Below, piece by piece: positions 23,040 through 35,261 of a stretch of 64,000 bases of DNA. The notes beneath the pieces are model-generated. The model did no database searches. It was not told the DNA's origin and was given only the letters and a program-made list of their open reading frames with translations. Both the position numbers and the translations under genes were made by a program. Positions within the stretch are counted from its first letter, which is position 1, and each line of letters begins with the position of its first letter. The stretch comes from Chinchilla lanigera (Eukaryota; Chordata; Mammalia; Rodentia; Chinchillidae), in NCBI RefSeq assembly GCF_000276665.1, contig NW_004955405.1:15248213-15312212 (forward strand), in the 5' to 3' direction.

Positions 23040-23270
23040 GAAGCTTGGTAAAGAGGTTGGCTTTGGAGCTTAAAAGTTAATTTAACCTTTAGTTATCAGT
23101 GGTTCAGCTCTCTAGTTTGGTGATCTGTGATAGTTCCTTAAATTCTCTGAAATGTAGTGGCCTCCACTGCAAAGTGAAGACAATAAATAATTACCAGGCA
23201 GCATTTTTAGTATTTAATAAAGATAATAGATTCAAAAGTACCTGGCACAGGTTAGCAATAAAATACATAC
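23040..23270 (+). mobile_element. MIR SINE
   Basis: 'ttaaattctctgaaatgtag', 'aagtgaagacaataaataat' and 'gtacctggcacaggttagca' follow the MIR order. Confidence 0.55.
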
Positions 23271-25900
23271 CAGTTTTATTTTCCTTCTTTAACAAATCTG
23301 CCTGAGCCTATCATGAAAATGAAAGTACAGAAGTAAAAATAGTTAAGAATCAGATCACAGGTCCCATTACCACTTATCTTCTTTTTCTAGCTCTGCAAAG
23401 AATATGTCAGGCTGAAGAGGATCAACAAATCATTGGGTGAGTTCCAATGATGAAGAAATATGCTGAAATAGCAAGTATGTTCTCAAGGTAGGCGGCCAAG
23501 CGGGGAAGTCCAGGATCAGTAAATGGATCCTTTTTATGCCAAGTTCTGCAGATCTTAGAACCTGTTGGGCTAGTCTCTGGGAAATTAAAAAAGGGGGTTG
23601 CTATGAGGAGAGGAGGAGTCCTACTTCCCATAACAAGCTATTTAACTCTACTGGGGGTCTGCTCAGGGACCCTTGAGCACAAGCATGATACCACTCAAAG
23701 TTCCATGCTCGTTTTACCTCTTTACCATCATTATTTTAAACATGTGTCTTCACAGGAGTATTATTAATTCATGACACAGGATACAAGGATAAGCACTTCT
23801 GTGGCATTTTGGGGTAGGGAGGGAACCGTACACACACACACACCTCTAGCCCAATGTCATCCTGTGCTCATTACTTAATACAAACAAATTGCATAGTGCC
23901 ACCAGCAAAAGATAGAAGTGATATTGCTTTAAAATAATAATAACCTTGCAGACACAGTTGGTGAGAAAAGCAAGGAAGTGACTCGCACACAGTTAGGGTA
24001 GGGATACCCCAGGAGGGGAGGAGGTGGTGTGCTCTACAAGGTAAACAGAGGACGGGCTTGTGGCCTGGCCAGTTTTGTTTTTTGATGGAGGGTGTCCACC
24101 TTATAGTTATTTATTATAATATGCATTTGTTTTCTATTTGTGTATCCTATTTCATAATTTTTAAAGGTCAAAAAAGAAAATAACACCCTCCCTTCCTTGA
24201 GAAAATAACACTTTGCTGCAGTGCTTAGCTCTACGTATTTTGAACATTATCTTCTTCAGTTGATGTCCATGTTTCTCCAACAGATTGTTATTCTAGAAGA
24301 AAAAGAAGAGGGGGGGATTTTTGAGGAGTCATGCGTAGATGGCTCTTAACACTCCAGTACAGATGACATAACGGAAAATGTGTTCAGATGAGGGTGTATT
24401 TGAGGTATACCCTAAGTCCGGTTACTTGAGTCAGAACTCAGAAGAACTCCAGAAAGACATGAAAAGACCTTCGAGGAGCAGGCAGCCGTCACAAATCAGT
24501 CATCAGACCCAAGGAAAGAGAAGACAAATGGGCTTATGAAATCATCGGAAAAAAATCAAAAAATTGAAAGGCGATATTAAGAAGTCAGTTCTTCCAGTTC
24601 AGGGGATAGCGGAGACTTGGGGCCTCTCTGGAAGAATATCCCTCCTGTGTTTGGCATCTGAGTGACTCACTCAGAAAACCATCCACTGCGTGCAGCAAAG
24701 AGGAAATGAATCATGGAAGTTTCTGAACTTTGCCCTTGTCATTCCGCACAGGGAAACCACCCACAGACAGTCTCAACAGAGCTGGAGACAGGGGAGTCGC
24801 ACAAGGAATACACAGAATGATGCAAATCCATTGGCAACGGAAAGCCAGGGAATTGGGTCAGGGAGTACAACTCAGGAGTTGCAAATGTAGAATAAACATT
24901 GATTTTCTGATACAGAAAACTTAGAGGCTGAATTGGCATTGAGGACAATTGACAAAATCCGCTGTCCTGTTGTCTTGTGCAGTAATCTGAGCTCCTCACA
25001 CTCTGAGCTGGGCTGGGCGTGGAGGAGGGGCGGCGTGAAGGAAAACAATGACCTTTGAATCTTCATCTTGTATTTGGTATTTGGAGAATTTGCTTGGCTT
25101 GCTTAGAGGAAGTCAACCAAACTAACGCCAGCCTGAAAGTCGGAAGGGATTGATAGAGTTGTTCACATAGTAAGAGGAAGGAAATCCCATTGCTTTTATT
25201 TTGAAAGGCAGTGAGTTTGCAATAAGTGTCCGAGAGTACTAATGAAATCTGAACAATAACCCACAGCCACGGCCCAATTCTTCAGGCTGTGATCTCAGTT
25301 TTAAACAAAATCAGAATGATTTCCAAATGCTAATCTGAAAGCTAAATATAATTCATCCAAAAATATGTACAGAGTAGAAAGCAAATACTTGGCAAGGGCA
25401 GGAAGAAAAATCTCTTATTTCCTATGGTACTGATTGCTTTCAGGATTGTCTGCTAAGGTGCAAGTGTTCTGATCTTCTCTGCTGACACATCAACAGCAAA
25501 AATACAGATGACCACCTGCTGGGTCTCCGAGTTCAAAGATATTTCCTTTCAGTCCATGTGAGTTTTTAACACAATTTCTCTCCTGATAGGCTAGTACAGC
25601 TTCTTAAATACTTATTTATAAAAGAAAATATCATCCCTCATAAAACAGCACATAGACCTTCGCCTTCTGGATGAACTTGACTAGGAAACCTTATACTTGC
25701 TGGTCACAAGAGGAAATCAGGCACTCATATGCTACACAGCTTAATGCAAAGCTTTCTCTGTGCTCAGTAACTGGCTGACAGAGGCCATCAGCTATTACAT
25801 GATGCTTTGTCATAGCTTATGAGGGAAGGTTGGGGCTGAACTTAGAACCTTTACTCTCTTCCACACCCCACTTCCCATTCTGGACACTTCCTTCTCTCTT
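23271..25900. other. Long unique block
   Basis: 2.6 kb with no confident interspersed repeat; a short (CA)n at 23831-23843 and a G-run at 24311-24316. No gene recognised. Confidence 0.45.
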
Positions 25901-25986
25901 CTCTTTTGCAGGAGAGTACCAGGAATTGAACTCAGGACCTTGTACTTGCCAGGCAGGTGCTGTGCCACTGAGCTACATCCCAGCCT
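25901..25986 (-). mobile_element. ID SINE
   Basis: 'gagtaccaggaattgaactc', 'cttgccaggcaggtgctgtg' and 'ccactgagctacatcccagc' are a reversed ID with a pyrimidine-rich tail side. Confidence 0.85.
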
Positions 25987-26214
25987 CTATTCTCTCTTTT
26001 TACCTACTGTAGCATGATTCCACTTTATTAAAGAAGAGAAAGGAAGTTAGTCATTTCCAGGTAGATGGAAACCTTATTGGTATACCCTCGGCATTTACCG
26101 TTGGGCACAGAAATGATTCAGTCTTCTCAAGCACAGAATGACAGTATGATCCTTTCCTTACATCAGTGACTTACATGCTATCAATATTTTTAACTAATAA
26201 AATAGCACATTTTT

Positions 26215-26386
26215 CAAATTATAACTTTTTTGAAACAGGGTCTCATACTATGTAATTCAGGCTGGCTTTGAGCTCACTATGTAGCCCAGGCTGACCTCAA
26301 ACTCAAAATGATCCTCCTGCCTCCATCTCCCAAGTGCTGGGATTATGGGCCTATATCACCACACCCAGCTGCAAATTATAATTTTT
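26215..26386 (-). mobile_element. B1 SINE with TSD
   Basis: 'gaaacagggtctcatactat', 'ggctggctttgagctcacta', 'tcccaagtgctgggattatg' and 'ccacacccagctg'. The TSD is 'caaattataactttt' (26215-26229) against 'caaattataattttt' (26372-26386), 14 of 15. Confidence 0.9.
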
Positions 26387-26394
26387 AAACAACT

Positions 26395-26600
26395 ACCACC
26401 TATTCAATACTTACCAGATGTCAGGTACTCTGCTAAATTTGTTAGGAACTTCAGTCATATTAATCTTCACAGTAACAATATCAGATACTATTCTCATCAA
26501 TAGGTGGACCAAAATCAAGCCAGGAAGTGAAAGAGCCAGGATTCCTGCCCAGAGCTGTTTAGCTTCAGAATCCAAGCTCTTTACCACACACTGAAGTTCC
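26395..26600 (-). mobile_element. MIR SINE
   Basis: 'tacttaccagatgtcaggta', 'cagtaacaatatcagatact', 'gaagtgaaagagccaggatt' and 'agctctttaccacac' are a reversed MIR, near full length. Confidence 0.7.
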
Positions 26601-27549
26601 CAGAAGGCTGAAGTCAGAAGCAGCAGCAATGGAATTATGAGTTTGTTGCCACCTGATTTTTCTTACATCTCAGTATAAATTGATAGGATGACAGTAGGTA
26701 GGAGAGGGGAAACATAATGAGGTCTTTTTTCCATATGGACATCTCACCTGCCGTCTATAAATTTTCTATGTTGCTTTCTTATGTGTAAGCCATGAGAAAG
26801 GAAGAAATATGCCAGCAAAAGTCCTAGAAATTTCTAGCCCATTTCTCTATTCTCCAATAGTGGGAAATTTGACCTTTGTGAAAAGGTGATCTTCCAAGTT
26901 TGACCAATAAGGGCCCCATCAGAAACACCTCATGAAACACACATGGAAAGGGGCCAGTTGAGTTCAGCTGCCCATGTAAAATTCATCTTCTGACCTTCTG
27001 CTGGGAACACCAGTAAAGATCAGCAAACCATTCTCACCGTGTACCACCATTTTTAGCCTGCACCAACCTATTAACAATTTATTGAGCATCTCTTATGTGC
27101 ATTAAGACTCTAACAAGCACTATGCAGAAATCACTGAAGAAATAAACAGTATGGAGCTTGGCGTTTACTAGACTTTTAGTCCATTGCAGATGTATGGCAC
27201 AGTGGCTTTTCTATCCAGGACCTCACTATATCTAAAACAATATGGTTTTAAAATTCCTAGTTTAAGAGTGGGGATGGAATGTGCACAAGCCCTAGGGTTC
27301 CATCCTCAACACTACAAAAAAGAAAAAGAAATCAGCAGCTTAGAGAGGCAGAATTTCTTTTGGCTATTCAGAGTACTGACTCTGGGAATAGAGAAATTAT
27401 ATTGCTAGAGCAACCCAACTTTTAGATTTCAAATAAGTATTAGAAATTTTCTCAAAAACCTAAACTCTTTGGGAGAAGAGAAACAAACTGTGTTGATTCT
27501 CTTCTGCTGATTTAATTTTAAACCCCATACCACACTAGGATGTATTATC
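26601..27549. other. Unique sequence, weak ID remnant at 27266-27325
   Basis: 'gtggggatggaatgtgcaca' and 'ggttccatcctcaacactac' at 27266-27317 may be a decayed plus-strand ID. Nothing else recognised. Confidence 0.4.
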
Positions 27550-27690
27550 CTTAAGAGCACAGGCACTACAATTAGTTCTGGTTCATATCCCAAACATATT
27601 ATTAAGCCTTCTAAGAATCTCCCACTGTGAAATGGATTGTAAGAATTGAATGAATCTTCTACATGAAGGACTACCAGAGCCTGGCACAGA
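27550..27690 (+). mobile_element. MIR SINE
   Basis: 'agttctggttcatatcccaa', 'cccactgtgaaatggattgt' and 'ccagagcctggcacag' follow MIR, with many substitutions. Confidence 0.5.
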
Positions 27691-29559
27691 AAAATGCCTG
27701 CAGCTTACAAAAAAGAAAAAAGATACCCTTGCTGTGTTTCTCGTGCTACAACTTTGAAGGCCAAATTTCCAAAGACAAGATAGCCTATGAAAAGTCACAA
27801 TAAGCGCTCATCACAAATATACTGTCCACAAGGTAGATTTTGCTATAAGAAAGTTAACCTAGCACCCACCCAAGGGGGCTTAGTGATTACTGAGGAACTT
27901 CTTTACAAGGAAGTTCACCCCATCACATTCACCAGGGACCGAAAATGGAAAAACCACAGAGGCATCATTGAATGAAGATGAGGACTTGTCCTCACTGAGC
28001 ATGCAGGAGGAAATTTGCCAAGAGAAACAAGAGTAATGACCATCAAAGGAAAGGGTTTTGAACTCAAATCTAGCTAAGCAGAAAAATAGAGCCAGAGCCC
28101 ATTCAAACTAGAGCTATATCTGAGTTCCAGTTAACTCAACTCTTGAAAATCTTAAACCAAGTGACTTGAGCCACGTAGGTCCCCTGCATCCAGATCTCTG
28201 GACCAAACAATATCTTTCCAAAATAAAGCCAGTGGGAAACTCTCAAACAGCATTTGATAATCTTGAAATGAATACTAATGGCAATTGTTATCTATTTACC
28301 CCAGCTGGCGACCACAGATTGATAAACAGAGCAGCACCAGAACTTGCCCAAATGAAGTTTTGTTATTAGGACTGTATTACTGCTTTCTGAATGAAACTTG
28401 AAAACCACAAGTAACATAATGAAGCTTAAAAAACAGAAAATTCCTTTCTGAGCCTTGTCAAGTAGAGTCAGCTATAATAAAAATCCAAAACAAATTTCAG
28501 TATGTGACAAACCATAAGAAATAAAATGGGGAAGAGGGAAAGGGGAGAATAAATAACAAAACAAGCCAGAGAGAAAATTGCCAAGTTCTCACAGAACCTA
28601 CAGTGAAGGGGAGGAGAGAACATAGACGCAGACAGGAAAAGAGTCCAGAAGGAAATTGTGGGAAAATGTGAAAGTGCCTTGAGGAGGAGCCAAGTTTTAG
28701 TGGGCGGGAGAGATGAAGTGATAATATCCGCTGCCTACCGAGCTCTGAAAGGGCGAAGGGATCCAGGGTCCGGCTCAGACCCTGAGGAAAAGGACACACA
28801 GGCGGCGGTGCTGAGCCAAGTCGGACAGGAAGAGCCATCTGCGTGGCTCCGTTGTGCTGCTGTCGTGAGCAGGAACAACATTATAACAACAACAACAACA
28901 ACAAGAGCCCTTTCACTCCTGCATAGAGTTTTTTTTCTCCCGAGGTTCTTTGTAGCAAGAGTAGGTGCTATGTACACATATGTATATAATTCTTGTCCTT
29001 GTAAGAGGAAGTGGCTAGAACAGCTTGACCTTGCTACAGATTAAAGGACAGAACTGAGAGGGGAGCATTAGGTAGCTCAGCCATGCTTTGGCAGCTGGCA
29101 GGGTGCAGATGTGACCTCCAGATATGACACTTCCACATGTCACCAGAGAGCTCTGATGTCTCCACCGGGATTCGAGATTATACAAAGCATGCAGAGCTGC
29201 CCCATGCTATGAGCTCCCTAGGACAGTCACAGTCCTCAATAAAGTGCCCCCGGCGGGATGAAGAAGCCCCCTTTCTGTCAAACAGTCCTCTTGCCCATTC
29301 TTCAGCCTCACTCTCATTTCTCTCTTCCACTTGGGTGAAAGGATCCAGATTTTGCTACTGGAGCAGCATGAACTGCCAACTTCACGTTTGCACTTGGCTG
29401 TCCAACAGACTCCTCGGGCTTGTGTCACAAACGAACCCAGGATCTCACACGTTCTCCCCACTCCATCTCCCAGAGCGATTCTGCTCCAAATGGAGTTCCC
29501 TCCCCTCAGTTAAAGGCAAGCTCATCCTCTCCAGATTCCTCTCTGTTTACAGCCCACAC
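27691..29559. other. Unique sequence with (AAC)n at 28886
   Basis: A short (AAC)n run at 28886-28906. The interval 28650-28860 has more CpG than its surroundings, but its 128-codon frame runs through the (AAC)n and shows no domain. No gene called. Confidence 0.45.
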
Positions 29560-30327
29560 CCATGCTGGTTTCCTGTCAGAATATACCCCACCCGTCGCTT
29601 CTCACCACCTCCATTACTTCACTCCTAATTTTTGCCATAACCTCTTCCTGGACTCCCTGTGCCTGTTCTTGTCTGCCTATGTGAAACACAGCAGGCCAAA
29701 CTGGTCCTTTCAAACATTAAGCAAAATCACACTTAAACCCTCCAATGACGTCCAGGCTCCTACAGCGGCTTGAAAGGCCCTGCACATTCCTTCCGGTCCC
29801 CAGAAGTTGTCTTACTTCATCCATTTCTAGTCTCTCGCTTCTCTCTCTCCACTCCAGCCACTGGCCGCCTTTCCCTCCCATGAATCTGCTAGATGTACCT
29901 AACATTGCCGGATCTATGAAATAAAAGTACAGGAGGCTGTAACTGGTTAGTATAAATAAATCCCAAGTAGTTTACGACATATAACTTCATGTACCTTTTA
30001 TCTAAATTCCTATTTAACCAGGCATACTCTTTTATCTGGCAGGCCCCAGTTCCCTCAGATCAAGCCCTTTGAATTGCTGTTCCTGCTGCTGGAACACCCC
30101 TCCCCTGACGTTCATGTGGTTTGCCCTCTCACCTACTCAGATCTTTTACTCAAATGTCACTTTCCTGGGGAAGCTGGCTCTAGTCACATGAAAAATTCTA
30201 ATCCGCTGCTTCTTGTTCCCATCTTTGCTTCGTTTCTCTCTAAAACATGAGTTGCTTGCACATGCAGCGATTGCTGCCCCACAACCAGAGGAAGTTCAAC
30301 TTCACAGGAGCAAGAATGGCCTTGCTG
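29560..30327 (+). mobile_element. L2 LINE, long fragment
   Basis: Segments in L2 order: 'cataacctcttcctggactc', 'cttaaaccctccaatgacgt', 'aaaggccctgcacattcctt', 'actccagccactggccgcct', 'attgctgttcctgctgctgg', 'tactcaaatgtcactttcct'. The frame at 29137-29628 overlaps this and is not a gene. The copy continues after a B1 insertion. Confidence 0.75.
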
Positions 30328-30437
30328 AGGATCCTTGCAAGTTCGAGACTAGCCTAGGCTACAAAGTGAGCTCAAGGTCAGCCTGAACTGTATAGCGAGA
30401 CCCTGTCTCAAAAAGAAAAAAAAGAATGGCCTTGCTG
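30312..30437 (+). mobile_element. 5'-truncated B1 SINE with perfect 16-bp TSD
   Basis: Only the 3' part is present ('actagcctaggctacaaagt', 'gctcaaggtcagcctgaact', 'gagaccctgtctcaaaaag'). Perfect TSD 'aagaatggccttgctg' at 30312-30327 and 30422-30437. It sits inside the L2 copy. Confidence 0.95.
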
Positions 30438-30536
30438 TGGTTCTGCTTTGTTCATTGCTGTCTCCCCAGCATGGGAACATTACCTGATGCTGGGTAGACG
30501 ATCGAGAATGTTTGTTAAATCAGTGAGTAAACAAAC
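30438..30536 (+). mobile_element. L2 LINE 3' end
   Basis: 'tcattgctgtctccccagca', 'ttacctgatgctgggtagac' and 'gaatgtttgttaaatcagtg' then 'agtaaacaaacaaac' form the L2 3' terminus with its short-repeat end. Confidence 0.7.
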
Positions 30537-30604
30537 AAACAAACCTCTCAAAGTTGTCCATGGCAAAATAGCCAACAACAAATTGCTACTGATTCAAGGA
30601 TTTC

Positions 30605-30634
30605 ATAATCTACCCCTTATAAGGGGTAGATTAT
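30605..30634. repeat. Perfect 30-bp palindrome without spacer
   Basis: The arms read 'ataatctacccctta' and its exact reverse complement, centred between 30619 and 30620. There is no mismatch and no loop. It is followed by (TTA)n-rich sequence at 30634-30660. Confidence 0.98.
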
Positions 30635-31138
30635 TTATACTATTATTATTATTATTTATATTAACCAGTATTATTGTTTATACTAACCAATTACAGAAGC
30701 CCACCCACTCCCAACAGAGAACCTCAGAATAAATCACCTTTTTGGTTACCTATAACAGGGATCTTGTTTGATACTGACTTTAGATCTTGAAAACTCCAAG
30801 CTTCATAAAAGGCATGCAATGAATGAATTAGCTTGCTTTGACTAGTGCTTTACATTTTTCAAAACACTTTCTTTCTCCTCAAAGGCCTGGCAAGCTATAG
30901 GACCAGATTAAAAGATGCTTCACAAGGGAAAAAGTCCTGTGACACTTTGGTCCTGTGATAATAAATGACATGTGCAAAGATAAGAATATCCAACCTAAAA
31001 TGATTCACCACAGACTCAATAATACTCACCCTCCCGAGTCTGTCCTTTTAAAATCTGGCTGAAACTATTGATATTGTGATAAATAACTTGTGATGATCTA
31101 TTAGCAGTAGACAACACCTTGCTATTATATTATATATC
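30635..31138. other. Unique AT-rich sequence
   Basis: (ATT)n run at 30641-30658, otherwise no repeat or gene. Confidence 0.45.
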
Positions 31139-31350
31139 TTGTGTGTATGTGGTTTTTGTTTTGTCTTGTTTTGTTTTGAGTGTGTTTGTTTGTTTATTTG
31201 TTTTTAAGACAAGGTCTCGCTATGTAGTTCAGACTGGGCTTGAACTCTCTGTGTAGCCCAGGCTGGCCTCAAGCTTGCAGCAATTCTCCTGCCTCAGCCT
31301 CCTGAGTTCTGGTGTGTGCCACCATGCCTGGCTTGTGTGTATGTGGTTTT
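31139..31350 (-). mobile_element. B1 SINE with perfect 19-bp TSD
   Basis: T/G-rich tail then 'agacaaggtctcgctatgta', 'cccaggctggcctcaagctt', 'cctcagcctcctgagttctg', 'gtgccaccatgcctgg'. Perfect direct repeat 'cttgtgtgtatgtggtttt' at 31139-31157 and 31332-31350. Confidence 0.95.
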
Positions 31351-32496
31351 AAGAAACAAATACTGTAGCTTGCATCACATATCCTGAATAAAGCCACCTG
31401 TTAATCACTGAGCTTGTATCAGCTTTATAATCATCAAAGCCTCTTCAGTGTTTATATTAGGGTATGAGAAAAGTATACATTCCTCTATGCATCAGGGTGA
31501 GAAAACTACAGCCCTCCTAATTTTCGATTGTATGGGGGAAAAGTCATTTAGAAACCGAACCCATTCAGCTACTACAAGCAAGCGTCTTTGAGGGCCTCTG
31601 GAAGATGCCAGTGAACACTGCGTGCCTCAGCCGGATGGGGACAGCATGGTCCTCAGCCTCAGCTGGCATCACCTGGGCAGTGTTAATAATTATTTACTGG
31701 AATAATGACTCCAATGTAAGTGATCTGGTGTGCACCCTGGGTCCCAAGACTTTTAAAAGCTCCCCAGGTTAGTATAATAAACAGCCCAGGTTGAAGCTGC
31801 TAAAGTCTCCTGCAAAGGCGCAGTGAAATAAGCCCTTCCCTACTTCCTCTGGGAATCTACATTTCCAGGTTTATGAACTCCTCACCAGAATATGGTGGAG
31901 TAAATGAGTTTGAAGTGGCAGAAAAAGCTCTCAGATTTTATCCAAAATCAATGTGTGCTGTTTGAGAGTGAAAAAAAAAATAACCCAGGCTTTAACATAA
32001 ACAAAGGAAGTTTCAGTACAGCAGCCCTGGGAAACTCCCTAATTTAACATAGCCTTTCAGAGATTCTCATGCGCATAACTGTGGCAGCAGAAATAATAAC
32101 TGACAATGTGCTCTTTCTTCACACCAAACACACCAGTGGACTTCAAAAGAAAATCAACATTTACAGTTTAATTACTGTTTATTCCCTGTATTCAAATCAG
32201 CTCTCTTTGGCTGCCCCTTTCCCAATGCTTAGAAGGGGATTTAATCATTTGATCTAATTTTTGCAAACAATAGAAGGTTATTATGATAGCATCCTGAAAT
32301 AAATTCAGCAAATGTTAAGGAAATTGCATGAAGGATGATTGCTTTGAGTATTTTTTTAAAACCTCTGTAAGATGCAGTTCATTGTTTAAGACAATAATTT
32401 AGGGATTATAAAAAACTAATTCCTATTTCTTAATGGAGTTTTGACATACATCTGTGACAGCAGAATGAAGTTCCTCGGTGAAAATCATTAGTGTCT
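31351..32496. other. Unique sequence, possible conserved non-coding block
   Basis: 32030-32480 is repeat-free and AT-rich with 'tttaattactgtttattc', 'aaattgcatgaagg' and 'ggatttaatcatttgatcta'. This composition is seen in conserved enhancers but is not proof of one. No coding signal. Confidence 0.4.
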
Positions 32497-32720
32497 ACAC
32501 CAGCGCTAGCCAATAGAAACACAATGCCAGACACTTTGTAGTTTAACTTTTCTATAGACACATTAAATAGCAGGCAGGAACTGGTAATTTATTTTGTTTT
32601 AATCAAAAACAGCCAAATTTTATAGGAAGCCTTTGAAATCCGATGTGTATATTACTTTCTACAGCGCATGTCAAGTGCTCAATAGCCAGACGTAGATAGG
32701 AGATACCACCTGGAGACAAC
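32497..32720 (+). mobile_element. hAT-type DNA transposon fossil
   Basis: 'gcgctagccaatagaaacac', 'tgaaatccgatgtgtatatt', 'tactttctacagcgcatgtc' and 'aagtgctcaatagccagacg' match the end of an old Charlie-like non-autonomous element. No transposase sequence. Confidence 0.55.
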
Positions 32721-34374
32721 AGGTGTATAACAGCAGCCTGAAAATTAGAGTGAACTTATTCCCTTCTGGATCTTTACTTTTTGGTAAAGCACTTTTCGCT
32801 GTGCTACACGGAAAGCTGGGCTTTATGACAAATGACACATACTGAGCCCTTTCTAGCCTTTAACCTTTTTTGTGGCTTTGTTGAAAATGGAAACTATGGC
32901 TTGGCCACTTTCTGCACTATCATAATTCACAGAGCTTATCATTAGTCAAAAAGAAAGACTCTGATTGAGCCTTGTTCTCAGTGACCCCTGAAAATCAATG
33001 GCAGTTTTCTCCAACATATAATCTACCCATGTAGGATTGGTTCCTTTAATACCTTCTTTCCCTTTGTTAGTAATATTTGTTCACCACACTTGAACAGATC
33101 ACTCTATTTTGTTAAATGTAATCTTTGAAAAATATAAACTCCCACTCTCCGGGCATTTGAAAGGAGCTTAAGATCTTTTCATGATCCCCAGATGAATATT
33201 CTCAGTATCATACAAGATATTGATGATAGAGTCAGCTCTTAACACAAGTAGATGGTGTTTTTACAAAACCAGAGACACTTGAGCCCATACTTAACCTTCA
33301 ATGGCCTATCCAACAGGACTGGTTCAAATTTAACCTAACTTCCCATAACATATAGAAGAGAACCAAGCAATCTTTATCTAGGCCTTTCTCTACAGACTCT
33401 TTGAAGTTACATTATTTCTTAATCACCCTTCAGCCACTGGTAAATACCTGGCCTTCTCTAAATCAAACAAAATCTCCATGTTCTCCAGCTAGTGGATGAT
33501 GTCAACAGAAAAAAAGTCGAGGAAGCATTTATATTTATGCCGCAAGTCAATACACTGTGACCTTCGCCTCAGCTTTTAAGAAAAACAAATCAGATAAATA
33601 GAAATCACAGGAGTTCTTTCACAGAATGAATTTCAAGAATCCAGCTATTGGTTCTGTCATTTACCAAAATCACTGGAATACAGTCCTCATGCACTGCGCA
33701 AATATAATTTGCCTTCTTTTCAATGGCTTCCTTTTCCGCACATGAAGACTTGCATTTTAAAGAACCTTTGCACATAGCAGAGCCTTGAGAAAAAGGATGA
33801 AGAATTCTGAAGGCTGAAGGACATATCACTTCCTCTTCGTTGAGAAATACAGTCACCATTAGAAAGAATTTCTCTTTTGATATATGCAATGCACATAAAA
33901 CAAGAATAAGAAACTTCCATGAATCCCTAGGACGTACACACCAAGCCTGAATTCCCTCCACAGTACGACCTTGCACAGTGCACCATTTTATCTCATTACG
34001 TACTGTCACACAACCTCTCCTCCAATCAGGGTGGCTGTTTTACTGTCCCTCATCCCCCCCTCCCCCAACCACATCCTTGCTGCTGCCTGTGTGCCTTTAC
34101 TCACCAATATCCCCAAATACCCTCAAAATATAAAGGAATCCATTAATAAATATTCATGAAGATGTTGCACTTTGTAGCTTATCACATCTAGGTTTGGATT
34201 TGCTAGGCTACAATTCCCAAGGTTCTTTTATCCACAGCCATAGTAACCACTGCCTCAACTGACATTGCAATATAAGTAGAATTCATGAAGGGATCCTGGA
34301 TTGAATTGGTAGAAGGAAAGGAACTCTTTATTCAAGCAAAAAATGAATTGCATCCTCATATTTTTAAAGGAAGT
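32721..34374. other. Unique sequence
   Basis: No repeat recognised. The 134-codon minus-strand frame at 33605-34009 begins at GTG, not ATG, and shows no domain. Confidence 0.45.
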
Positions 34375-34997
34375 GTCTGAGTTTTTTATTGTTATAAAGC
34401 ATACATAAAACAAAGCTTAGCAATCTAACCATTTCTAAATGTACAATTCAGTGACCTTAAATAGGATCACATTATTGTGCAACCATCATCACCATCCATT
34501 TCTAGAATATTTTCATCCTCCCAAAATGAAACTCTGTACCCATGAAATATTTCCTCCCCACTCCGCTCAGCTCCTGGGGACCACTACTCCATGTTCCCTC
34601 TGAATTTCACCACTCCCAGAACCTCGGATCAGAGGATTCATCTAATATGGATTTGTCCTTTTGTGTCCGGCTTATTTCACTTAGCAGAACGTCTTCAAGG
34701 TCCATCCGTGTCATAGCGTGTGTCAAAACCTCATTCCTTCTCGAGGCTAAGTGATCTTCTGTTGTATGTATGTGCTGTACTTTATTTATTTATTCCTCTG
34801 TCCTCAGACAGTTGGTGTGTGTCCTCCCGTTGGCTATTGTGAATGTTGCTGCTATGAATGCTGGTTTACAAAAATCTGTTCAAGTGTCTGCTTTCAATTC
34901 TCCCAAAACTGGAAATGGTGAATTATGTGAAACTGCAATGTTTAATTTTGTAAGGATCAACATGGTGTTTTTCTCAGTGGCTGCACTATTACATTCT
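34375..34997 (-). mobile_element. Old L1M LINE 3' region
   Basis: On the plus strand it reads as reversed L1: 'gtgcaaccatcatcaccatc', 'aaatgaaactctgtacccat', 'ctggggaccactactccatg', 'cttatttcacttagcagaac', 'ttggctattgtgaatgttgc'. Strongly diverged and shared by placental mammals; interrupted by the hAT element at 35006. Confidence 0.85.
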
Positions 34998-35261
34998 CAC
35001 TAGCACAGAGATGGAGAACCTTTTAGAGACAGACTGACAAAACTGCAACCTAAAACCCACTTATGCCTTGCAAAGTGCCAACGCCGAATTTAAACCTGAA
35101 TACTAAGGTTTTAGTTTAGAAAAAACAACTGTTACCTGATGCTCAGCTGCTGGGGTTGTGTGCCGACAGAGACACACAAACTTGGCTTGTGTGCCGACAG
35201 ATAGGGATCTGTGTGCCCATCACAACACACATGCCATAGGCTCACCACCACTGCACTAGCG
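34998..35261 (+). mobile_element. Non-autonomous hAT element with 8-bp TSD
   Basis: Body 35006-35253 (248 bp). Terminal inverted repeats: left 'cagagatggagaacc', right 'ggctcaccaccactg' (reverse complement 'cagtggtggtgagcc'). TSD 'cactagca' (34998-35005) and 'cactagcg' (35254-35261), 7 of 8; the difference is a G/A change at a CpG. An internal repeat 'ttgtgtgccgacaga' occurs at 35156-35170 and 35187-35201. No transposase frame. Inserted in old L1 sequence. Confidence 0.85.

Noticed and set aside
29137..29628. 163-codon open frame
   Set aside because: It overlaps the L2 LINE copy and gives low-complexity Ser/Pro/Leu-rich protein typical of non-coding pyrimidine-rich DNA.
33605..34009. 134-codon open frame on the minus strand
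   Set aside because: It starts at GTG rather than ATG, has no recognisable domain and no splice context.
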